Shown: piece by piece, positions 11,560 to 21,732 of the stretch
Position numbering within the stretch: position 1 is the stretch's first letter
Layout: every line of letters starts with the position of its first letter
Assembly: GCA_038503075.1 (NCBI GenBank)
Contig: JBCAML010000001.1
Coordinates: forward strand, 558,001-622,000
Length of the DNA stretch: 64,000 nt
Source: Gyromitra esculenta
Taxonomy: Eukaryota; Ascomycota; Pezizomycetes; Pezizales; Discinaceae
Direction of reading: 5' to 3'
The notes under the pieces: generated by a model
The model's database searches: none
Seen by the model: the letters and a program-made list of their open reading frames with translations, nothing else
What the model was told of the DNA's origin: nothing
Program-made: the position numbers and the translations under genes

Positions 11560-12872
11560 ATGCCACCCAAGAAGAAGACCAAGGTTCCCTCTCGTGCTGC
11601 CCCTACAGATGCCGACTCGCCCTTGCCTGAGCCCGTCATCTTCGATGGCTGGACCGACGAGCAAGAAACGACCCTGTTCAAGGCAATCTCTGTATACCGC
11701 CTGAAGCCTGCTGGTAAGCTCTCTGAGGCCCTCCAGATGCCAATTCTCGCAGAGGCTGACATTCCAGCTGCAGGCATGCACAAGCACTTCCGAATAATCG
11801 GCATCTCGGAGCTCATGAAGAACCACGGCGTGTCAGACTCCCACACCAACATCGAGGGCATCTGGCGCAAACTACAATCTCTCTACAACCTCGAAGGGCT
11901 CGATGAACGGGTACTATTCCCACCCCCTCTCTCTGCCCTTCCCCAAGCTTACACGCGCGCGCAGGAAGACCTCCTCGAAGACGACGGCTCCCCCGACCCA
12001 GGCACTGACTTTGTCCTCCCAGCCGATGACTTTGGCACCCTCATGACCGCCCGTCGTATAGACCCTGACAGCGCCGACTCGCCCATGCGCGCTTCCACAT
12101 TCACCTTCTCCGCCGCAGCACCGCGCGGGAAGAAAGGGCGAGCAATGCGGAGCGTATCTGCCGATGGCTCGCGGACCGCGCGCACGAATAGCATACTGGC
12201 GGATGATACAGAAGATGGTACAAACCACCCACTCCCTACTCCTTCTACTACGAGAACTAACACAATTCACCTACAGAACTATCCATGAAATCCGCCTCTC
12301 CCGCGCCCCGCAAAACCAAAATAGTATCCACGCGCGGCCGCAAGCCCGGGCCCATGAGCAAGACACGCGGCCGCGGTGGTCTAAAATCCAAACTCACATC
12401 CTCGCCGCGCCGCAAAGCTGTGGTAGCAGCAACCACGACACCAAAGACACTACAATCCAGCAAATCACAAGACTCGGATTCCGAGTCTGAAGAAGCAGCA
12501 TCTACAGCGTCGGCCTCATCCTCTAGCGGATCTCCCTCGCCGCAGCCGGAGAAGCCGACTAAGGCGACGGCGAAACGCGCAAAGGACCGAGGCGAGGACC
12601 AGTCGGATGATGATGACGAGTTGTCGGATGTGCCGGATGAGCTGGATGACGATGATGTAGGCACTGTGGCGGAAACGGAGGCTGGCACTGATGGCGGCGG
12701 AGACGACGCCAGCGAGATGGGCGAGAGCGTCACGGCTGCGGAGTCCCCCGCGCCGACGGCATCAACGCGGGGGAAGGGCTCTGGGAGAGGCAGAGGGTCG
12801 CGGGGACGCGGCGGGACCAGGAGGGGTGGGAAGAGAGGGGGGGACGTCAGGAGGAGTGCAAGGAGGAAATAG
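11560..12872 (+). CDS. EAF7: NuA4 histone acetyltransferase subunit Eaf7 (CT20/MRGBP family)
   Basis: Eaf7 is a subunit of the NuA4 histone H4/H2A acetyltransferase and its TINTIN submodule. Three exons fit: 11560-11713, 11774-12217 and 12277-12872, giving 397 residues. The domain runs from about residue 29 (WTDEQETTLFKAISVYRLKPAG) through MHKHFRIIGISELMKNHG and IWRKLQSLYNLEGLDERVLF. The first intron is exactly 60 nt with no stop codon, so an unspliced reading stays open and inserts 20 residues between KPAG and MHKHF. Family members run straight from KPxG into MHKHF, and the segment has a GTAAGC donor, a CTGAC branch and a CAG acceptor, so it is called an intron. The C-terminal half is basic and low-complexity: AT-hook-like GRKPGP and RGRGG, an acidic stretch, and a GRGRGSRGRGG tail, suiting DNA or RNA contact. 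Confidence 0.93.
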
Positions 12873-13374
12873 TAGTGAAAGCGGGTGACGTGTGTACTAA
12901 ACTATGCGCTCTTTTTCTGGTGGATATTTCTATTCTATGCGGATTGTAATTTTAGTAATGACAGCGAAATACCGTTTTGTTCGTTTGTTCCTTGGTAAAG
13001 TAGATACAATATTAGACAACTAATAATTCACGCGGTAAAAACCAAACCTCCCCTTCCCCCCCTCCCCTTCTCCGCCGGCCTTGTGTCCAATCCATTGGCT
13101 CTGCAGAACTCGATTGGGGAAATGTAGTAGCCGTTCTGGTAAAATTAGTCGATCGGAATGTCTCGATTGTGTGCTTAACCGGCCTTAAATGAACTCGAAT
13201 TAAGGCAGAAAATAAAATAGCTGCATCCTGCACCCCACAGCAAGTTTTTATGTCATCCCCCTCCATTGTAACTAGACCATTGCAGCCCTCCTCCTGCAAG
13301 GCAAGGACATGAGATGTGTCTGGCGATGCATCCCCGCCTGTGGCCCAGAGTAAAATAATTCACATGCTAATACA

Positions 13375-13403
13375 CTGTGGTGGTGGCGGCGGTGGTGGTG
13401 GTG
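13375..13403. repeat. GGT/GGC trinucleotide repeat
   Basis: A run of GTGGTGGTGGCGGCGGTGGTGGTGGTG lies in intergenic DNA. No coding role is apparent. Confidence 0.8.
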
Positions 13404-14109
13404 AGATAAAATGCCTCTTCTGCGCTCCGTGGTTTGGATATTATATGTACTGCTACTATTCCAGCTATTCCACTAAAAAAAATGGGGATACGTACTACGC
13501 AGTCATTCCTGTGCGCAGGGGGTTATCTAATATATATAAAAATCTCAATTTAGGAAAAAGTCGGTAATGCATCTTTTATATTCTATGAAAGGTTTAGATG
13601 GGAGGGGGGGGGAAAAAACGGGTATTTCGATTCCATGATCCACGGTTCACGGCCGGCTCATACAATCCATGTATCGTATCGTAGCCTTATGTCCTCTTCG
13701 CACTTCAAACTCCTTATTTCTAGGGCGAAACCCTTTTTTTTTCCTTTCTTCTTAGTAATGTAGGACAAGTAGTGTCGTGACTCTCGAGCCTCGATCATGA
13801 TGGTATCCCCACGGCTACTGAAGCCGTATCATAATATCCCCATTATCCAGGATCATCTCTCAACCGCGCGGCGTGAGGAAGAGGAGGAAGAAGTTGTTTT
13901 CCTTGTCTTTCTTCGTTCGCCTCGATCGTATGTTCCTTGTGTTTGGTGTGATTTGGACACGGGGCACGTGCGCCTCGAAATCGAGTGAGGCGACTTTCGT
14001 AGAACTGTTATCTCGTGCGCACCGGAGGTATTGTGGGAGCTAGGGAATAGTTGGGAATAGTTGCTGTTGGGATCAACCGGGTGCCAGAGCCAGCGCCCGT
14101 ACTCGTGTC

Positions 14110-14136
14110 CTGTCTGTCTGTCTGTCTGTCTGTCTC
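14110..14136. repeat. (CTGT)n microsatellite
   Basis: Six or more perfect CTGT units, followed within 10 bases by a second tetranucleotide repeat of a different unit. Confidence 0.9.
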
Positions 14137-14145
14137 CTCAGTTTT

Positions 14146-14165
14146 AATCAATCAATCAATCAATC
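14146..14165. repeat. (AATC)5 microsatellite
   Basis: Five perfect AATC units immediately downstream of the CTGT repeat; a shorter copy of the same unit recurs near 25977-25990. Confidence 0.9.
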
Positions 14166-16023
14166 TGGAGATCCGCGAGATCGAGATTCGTCTATCAATA
14201 GACAGCGCTACTGAGTAGACTCATAGTTAATATTGCCTCCCCCGGGCCGTGGGAATCGGAGGCCTTTGGAGGAGAGAGAACGACTCTAGATGTGGTTCGA
14301 GCTGGGTTTTATCCGTCAGCTCTGTTTCCATCTCCCTGGCCAACGCCGTTTGCGCGGATTTGCCAGCCAACGGCGAGAATCCGCTGCACGGCATATTCTC
14401 AGCCCTGCGCACCCATTCCAGAGAATACCCACCGATCTGATCTGGGAGGTTTAGGGTTGAGCACGGGCCAACGGTGGGCTGGATGCAGCCGGGAGAATAA
14501 GATCTGCACCTCGACGTCAACTCTTCTACCTGCCAGCAAACGGATTGGAAAGGATAAAACCACACCTCCTATGGGCATAAAAATAAACCACATGCGATGT
14601 TGCTGGGTATTAGATTTCTCTCTCTGCGTTTCTCTATCAGGAGAGATGACGCTCCTTCCCTCTGCCCGCCCCCAGCCTTGCCACTATCTAGCTACTTTCT
14701 CGTGTTCAATGCCATTGACTCAACCTGTATCTGGATAAAATAGAAAACCCAGCCCCTTGCGATCCAAGATCTATCCCATCAGCTAAAGTTGCTCAGGAGG
14801 AGGAGGAGGAGGGAGTACACACATGCAATTGACCAAGATGGGACGAAACCAAAAAAGGCATATGCTTTCGGCTTCCTTGGACGGAGCAAGCACAAGTGCC
14901 TGTTTAATCTTGTTTCAATTAAAGCTGATTTGTGACCAATCGTCACGACGTTTGATTCATGATCTGGGAAATAAAATATAAAGAGGATGTAGAGATGATG
15001 GACCGTGGATCGAGATTTATGCTTTCCATCCATCCCTCCACCCCCCCCCCAATTCCTTAATAGAGTAGAGGTAGGCGGGGGTTATGCATATGCCGTCCGT
15101 ACGTTGAAAGAAAATTTTTCCTTTCCTTTTTATTTTCCTGTTTCCGCATAAAAACTCTTCTTTTTCAAGAAACTCAGACGTTGAAGCCTCCTTTCCCCTC
15201 GTCAACCGTGTGACTTGCTGTTTTTCTCCCGTTAGAAAAAGGGGAAAAAAGCAATCCTACAAAAGGGAAACAGGAGAAGCAAAGAAAAAAAAACCAAATA
15301 GAAAAATAACTGACGTGACGTCGTGGCGGGCTAATATATTCAATGAGATCCAGCCGCCAGTAGCAACAACGAGTTTCATGATCGCGATCGCGGGCGCGCG
15401 GGGTCCCTGCATGAGGGGAGAGGGGGGAGTTGAATATGATAAGATACCAGTCACTCCACAGGGCTGGAATGGATTTTGCTTCGACGGGTACCGAGTGATC
15501 AGGTGTGAATATGTGAATGCGGACGTCTGCATTACCTCTTGCAAATAGGTCTGTTTCAGCGGTAAAGAGGGATGCTTGTGATATGTCTAAAACGAAGATT
15601 GATTCGCTGCTGCTCGTATTTCTTCCCTCCTCTCTCCCTCTGGTGGCTGCCTACCTGCCGGCAGAAATCATCGCGCATCCGCTTTCCGGAATTTCGGGTT
15701 GGATTAAGTGGATTGTGTTCCTTGGTAGACATTGAGAATGGTAGTGGTGGCAGAAGCCCTACCCTGAAATCGCCCATTGGCTCCTCATCTCAGGTCTTCA
15801 ATTGCAGCTCGCTGGAATTGGTACCTACTTGCCTGCCCTACCTACCGATAGATATAGGACGGCATTTGATATTTGTGGTGTTGACTATCACGATGCATTG
15901 CATCAGGGTATTCCAGCTCGAGCGCGATGATCAAGTACCTGAGTTAGATGATCAAGTAGTTTTTAGTTTTTTACCAGGACTTACCGAAACGCTAAGTGAA
16001 GCGAGCACGATATAGTACAGGAT

Positions 16024-16050
16024 GAAGATGTGAAGATGTGAAGATGTGAA
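16024..16050. repeat. Tandem GAAGATGT x3
   Basis: Three perfect 8-base units plus a partial fourth in a gene-free stretch. Confidence 0.85.
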
Positions 16051-17205
16051 GAGCAAAAGTCACAAAACCCTACACATAGTGATCACAGACATGGTGCAGA
16101 AGTAACGGTAGAGTCCTATGTGCTCGTGTCACATCTATAAGTGACCGGAGCGTTGCTATCGATATAGCCCCTAGTGGTAAACTTCTAATAAATTCTGCAG
16201 TCTTGGCAGCACATACACCCAATAGCAAGGTGCATATAGAACCAGGAACCATACAAGATCGAGCTTTCCAAAGATCGTAAAAAAGCCAAGCTTTTCCTCC
16301 TCTCTCTCTCTCTCCCTCCCTATCAGGGCCCCCTGAGCCTATCATGCAAGAGATGGAAAGGGCACACGTATTTCTGGAACCCAGTTCTTCGGCCCGAGAT
16401 ACCCTTAGCCAGAACCGCAATTCCAGGATATGGTAGACCGGAGATTATGAACCGAAACACATATCCAGCTATTTGCTTTTGCTTTTCTGTGGCCGATATC
16501 GTGGTTCTTGGCGTGTTATGGACATGGATGGGGAGGGAGGGAGGGAGGGAAGGGAAGTTCCCGAGAAGAAAACCCGTATGATGGGATCGACTCGATCTCA
16601 GTGTCAATTCAAAGCCACCTCACCCATTGTCACACCTGAAGGCTTGCATGGAAAAGAAGAAAAAAAAAAAAAGTGAATCTTGGTTTGTTTCAATTGATGT
16701 TTATCACATGGTTTTTATTTTATTTTAATCAATCCCCATGTAATTTAGCACGGGGAGAGCTTGGGACGGTATCTTTTCTTTCTTATCACTTATCACAATG
16801 GCCACATGTAACTAAGTACTGGTTCTATGGATTGATGAGTAAGGCTGGTGTTAATATCTTGGCTCATCTCTCCGCTCCTTCTGCGAGCCTCAGCTTGGCC
16901 ATGTTCAGATTGGAATTTTAGACTTTTGATACTCGGGTTGTGGGTCGCGGCAGATATTGTGGTGAGCCGGCTGTGGGAGGATAAGCGCGAGATCGGATGA
17001 ACCAGGAGGGAGGAGGAGGGAGGAGGGAGGAGGGGTCGTCTATCTCTCTCTGCGCACGGAACTGATATCAAAAGGCCTTGGACTGATGACATAAGAGAGA
17101 GGATCAGAGCCAAGGCCGGGTGATCCAATTGCATCTTATTATCGTTGGGCCCTTGCTTGCTTCGTGCCCAGGGACAGCAGATGCTCACCGGTGTGTACGG
17201 GTACT

Positions 17206-17250
17206 GTACATGTAGATACATACATCCACTCCACATACATACATACATCT
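17206..17250. repeat. TACATGTA palindrome with CATA repeats
   Basis: TACATGTA at 17207-17214 is followed by two runs of (CATA)n up to about 17249. The same 8-base palindrome recurs in several other gene-free stretches of the window. Confidence 0.75.
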
Positions 17251-18648
17251 CTGCCTTGACTTAGAATACAGCGAAAAAGCAATACCCAAGGAGGGGAAAC
17301 GAAGTGAGCACACTCATGATGCAACCGCAGCGAGCACCAACGTAATAGGACGGCCATGTATATTCCAGAACTTATGCATCTACACACCACGGATCAGGAC
17401 GGATTTCCATCGTGACCTCCCTGTCCCCTTAGCTAATGATCTGGGATGTCGTGTGGATGAGGCTGTCGTGATCGGTGCCGGCAGTAGTTGTGGTACTGGT
17501 ACTGGTACGGTACCCACCTCAGTACCCTCAAGCCCTGTTGACATCTTCGCATTCACCACTCTACATCTCGAGACGAGGCTTCCTCCCGTATCGTTGACGA
17601 GACGAGGCATTTTACATTTGCTATGGCTTCTGTGGAAAAGACAAAAATAAAAAGGAATAAATCGTACAAGCACGTGCTCCCTTTCCCACCAGTATCTACT
17701 GAGGTTTTGAGAAGCAGAGTGAAATATTCACCTCGAGCTTACATGCTTCGTCAATAAACCCTCTCTCGGTAACCACAGCACCGGAATGGGAAAGAATGGT
17801 AGAGAAACATATGACTGCCATGTGCTTTCCTCAACGTCAGCTTACTGGATGGCTTCCAAAAAACAATTCCCATCGCGGAATTTTCGGGTTTTCCCTAGCG
17901 AAACAATGGGTGTCCCATCGTGGTGCGTTGGCCAATGTGGCCCTCATAGGTTACCGGGTTTCAGGATTACATATTCAGGTTATCTGCAGGGGGACCCAAC
18001 TCTTGCTGTGCCCATCCGAGCTATCCTCAACTTCTACCCCTAAGATCCTCCAGAGCTTACTATCCGCGGATAGCTATCCCGAAGGAGAAGGTATAGTGAG
18101 CGGGGGGGTGAAGGTCGTCTTTCAGGTGTTTTGTTTCGTGAAACATTCGCTCCCTGCCTAGATTTAGTTCTTTTCAGCTCCTTCAGGCTTAAGGGTCGCT
18201 ATATTAGAGCGTTTTAAAATTCATCATGGCGCCCTCCGACTGGTGTCTCGTGAGCTCTTTCGCGCTCTCTTTGGGATTTTTTTTGCCTTTTTAAGAACTC
18301 TAAGTCATATTTAAACATACCGCGCATTATGCGCTGTATAACCCACAAGGTACAGCCTGATGCATTGATCATTGCCCCAATCACCTCTTCTTACCCAGAC
18401 CAAGGTAAGGTTCCATCCACAAGTTCACCTTAAATCCATCCACCCATCCATAGCCAGGCGAGAACCGCCTTTCGACAAAATGCGGTTCAAGCGGCAGCTT
18501 GAGCATCATGTGCGCAAAAAAAAGAATGGGCAGTGAATGATATCAGCAGCAAGATAGAAAAATAATCTTTGGGAATCACCACGAATTTGCCACGCGGAAA
18601 ATAGAAAGCCCGGAACAAATGGAAGACAGCTTATTACGACAAATTTGT

Positions 18649-18783
18649 TCAAACTACGGAGTCATCTTCAGATACTACCGCCGAGCTTAACAAGTATCTC
18701 AATTTGTAGATACCCCAGGCGACCAGAGACCCGAGTCCGAGTAACAGGATGACGATGAGCGCGATGACATGGCTCGGGAGCAT
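18649..18783 (-). CDS. Possible small membrane protein, 44 codons, function unknown
   Basis: ATG at 18783 to TGA at 18651-18649 encodes 44 residues. It has a short N-terminal MLPSH, an uninterrupted hydrophobic segment (residues 6-23, IALIVILLLGLGSL), an aromatic/basic interface (AWGIYKLRYLL), and an acidic tail (SEDDSVV). This is the layout of a single-pass small membrane protein. The local sequence is richer in G and C than its flanks and has wobble-position G/C typical of coding DNA in the window. No upstream or downstream exon was found. It is not a family I recognise, and a chance ORF cannot be excluded. Confidence 0.4.
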   Translation of the reverse strand: MLPSHVIALIVILLLGLGSLVAWGIYKLRYLLSSAVVSEDDSVV

Positions 18784-20807
18784 TGCGATACAGTCCGCTC
18801 GTATGGCTAGCTAAATGCCTTCCACCACATAACCAATCAATTAATTAATCAGTATACTAAACGGGGTCAATGCTTCCCTTACTTCTTGGGTCCCACAGTA
18901 CACAAGTATCGTGGTTACCAGGATAGAATTTACTGCCCTTTGTAAGATATTTAGAATAAACGAGATTTGGGGATTGGATGAAGACAAGCAGGGAAAAGTG
19001 TTTGGCGGGGTATGAGGGTGCGGGACGTAACAGTATCGATCGACGTAAACGAGTTATGATACGACCGATATGCGAGAGGGGTGGGAGTCCTCGTGGGGTT
19101 CGATAATTTTTAAATTTTTTTTTGTTACGAGCCCCACATAAACCGCAGTTGACAGTCGTGAATTGTAGTTTTGAAGGGGCCTCAAACCGTTCTTGTGATC
19201 TAGCTGATTTCGTTCGCAGTGAAGACCTTATTTAGTGGATGGTGCGAGAGTACTTGTTATGGCAGGCCGAGTACAATGGATACCGTGGGGTTCTCGGAAT
19301 TTGGTCAGCCTTCGGTGTTTTGATTATTTGGTGGAACATGATGCGGTGGCATGGTTGGTATTGCGGGGGGATAATTTGCTTTTTTCGGTTGGTTACCAAC
19401 TTTGATAGGTCGTGGATAAATTCTGGGCCCACGACAACCAATTAATGTTGTTTTTCAAAGCGCTGTGGAGAAAATTTGACAATCTTCGACCATTTAAAAA
19501 GGTATCACAGAATAGGTATCTTGTTACTCTAACCACTAGAAGTCAATGAAAGGTATTGTGAAAATAAACAATGGTTGTGCGCCAGCTATTGTATCTGCGC
19601 ACAAGCCTTACTTAGTATCTCGCAGATGCCTTGATATCTCTGTCAGGTTGTAGTTCCTGCGGATCCCTCTCCTCTTTGTGATATCCCCATGCCAATCCTT
19701 CGTTGTTCTAGGCCGTGGAGATACAAGATCGTCTTGCGAAGTCGTACTGTGAGGCTGTCTCCCCGACACGCAGCGGATGGACATGACCGTGACGGAAATA
19801 GCGCAGGAGTGCCGGATTCACGTTCAGCTGCGTTCGTCACCATCCATTCAGAGCAGCGACACCACAACGTTCGGGAATTTAGTGGCGGAGGTGAACTTTG
19901 ACATGCGCATCGAGAGAAGAACCCATAATAACAGTGGGGCGGCCCGAGCGTCAAGAGCCTCAAGCTGCTTTATGATAAGAAGAGTTCGTTGATCCGCAGG
20001 AGTAGAGATTTCAATATCGACGGCGATTATCAATTTTGTTTTCCTTCCTGTTCCAGAACGTGACCTCAGGATTCCGACTCGAGAGGGTGTTTACTTTACC
20101 GTTAGTGTTAAGCCGTGCCATTAATGTTGCAGGTTTTTTTAGCTGTAGCTCGGCTGGCAGTGCATGGCCCAAATCAGTGCCTTGCAATTCGCCGCTATCA
20201 CCACAACAGTCGTTCGTTTTGCCATGTCATATTTTCATTTGTTGGCTGCACTCCACACCGTCTTGACTTGCGTCAATCAGAGAAACGGGGCCGAACCAAT
20301 CCCTCCTCAACTCGTGGTCGTTGTGTAGTGAACCGCATCTACTGCATGAACCAGTAGCGCCTTAGCGTCGGCGCGGCGCTGGTCCCCTCCTTGCACGGTC
20401 AGTTACCATTGCCAAACAAAATGTTAGATATAAGAAATGGGCTGCGACTCTCGTCTGAAGTTGAATTTTCCTCCTGAACAACGAGAATCTTACGACCGCT
20501 CACTAGCATAAAAATCGAACATCTCTCGGTTCCTGAAACACTGCCCCAAATTTTTTTTGACCAAACCAACAGCCTAAAACTCTCGCACATTACCGCTCTC
20601 AAACATTCCAAAGCGAACCCAAAGACCCCGCTCTTAGGTTCCAATAGTTTATTGGAAATCAACAGTATCCTATATACACTATTGGTTAGCTTTTGACATA
20701 TCTTGAAACGGAACCAACCTGGTCATTTACTGACCTCTCACAGGGTTGCTCTCAAAAGAGGCACCGAAACAACAAGAACACTGGCGAAAAGATATATCCC
20801 AGTGGCA
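18784..20807. other. Gene-poor region, no supported gene
   Basis: About 2 kb with no recognisable coding frame. The last few hundred bases should contain the promoter and leader of the gene starting at 20808. Confidence 0.5.
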
Positions 20808-21732
20808 ATGGCATCTCATCCAACAACCCCACCCAGCACTGCTGGATATTCCTTTATTTCCTATCCCACAGATTATATCTATGGCCCCGACCCCCGCAAC
20901 CACGTAGTGTCTCAACCACAGCCGATACAAACAATGCAGATGCGTCCGATGGACCTTCCGGGCATACAAACTGGCGTCCCAAGCTATCCCTATTATCCAT
21001 CAAACATCGCATATACCCATATGGCACCGATGGGTCAACAAACACCACCAAACGGTCCGAGCCCCATGCTATCACACTCACATCTACCTCCAAGCCCAGT
21101 TATGCACCATCCCCATGGAAACCCCCCACCTACACCACCAAATCCAGATCGGTGTAGCGCAGATACCAAGGTTATGCGACATATCTTGACCGCGATGACC
21201 AAGATGCAAAGCACCATGAAGGATTTGGCGGAGAGGCAAGAGCAAATTCTAGACCGAATGAGCCTACTAGAACAACGAGGTAGGCCATCTTCCGTGAAAG
21301 GTTCGAACATTTTTCCAGAGAGCTAATTTTTCTCTTGGTGAGCAGTTGGAAGAATTGATGATGGCGTCAGCACGCTATTGCAACAATCGGAGGTCATTGT
21401 TGAAGATGGAAAGAACATCAGAGCCCGAGTTGACGATAACGATAGGTCAGTTGGTCTGTCCAAGCATCCATTCCTCCATTCGCTAACTGATTTCTGATAT
21501 TGATAGTCAAGACGCCTTCGAAAACCGACTGACTGCTTTGATGGACGGAGTGGTGGAGAAACTGATTGGTGGGATTGGTGATGAGATCAAAGATATCAAA
21601 CGGCTAGTGAAGGACACCGAGAAATATGTCAAATTCGATCCTTTCAGTTGGAATGGCAGGATGGCCCTCGGTCAACGATATCGCGACGCCGTAATTTTGG
21701 GAGAAGAAGAGCAGAAGGAAGTAGAAATCTGA
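20808..21732 (+). CDS. Unrecognised Pro/Met/His-rich protein with C-terminal coiled coil
   Basis: Three exons fit: 20808-21279, 21346-21445 and 21507-21732, giving 265 residues. The start is the ATG of MASHPTTPPS; an in-frame ATG at 20703 would add 35 residues but its sequence looks like leader. Residues 1-115 are low-complexity, rich in Pro, Tyr, Met and His. From about 118 the chain is helical: MRHILTAMTKMQSTMKDLAE then QEQILDRMSLLEQR, and after the splice sites a second heptad-rich part (LMDGVVEKLIGGIGDEIKDI). It ends RYRDAVILGEEEQKEVEI. Introns of 66 and 61 nt have GTAGGC and GTCAGT donors and close in frame, supporting a real gene. No enzyme motif or known domain is visible; a scaffold or regulatory protein is possible. 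Confidence 0.7.

Larger units (their letters stand above)
12873..18648. other. Gene-poor region, no supported gene
   Basis: Nearly 5.8 kb in which no open frame shows family signatures or believable exon chains. It contains many short simple repeats (listed separately), homopolymer runs and strand-asymmetric purine/pyrimidine tracts. Transcribed noncoding RNA or long UTRs cannot be excluded. Confidence 0.5.
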
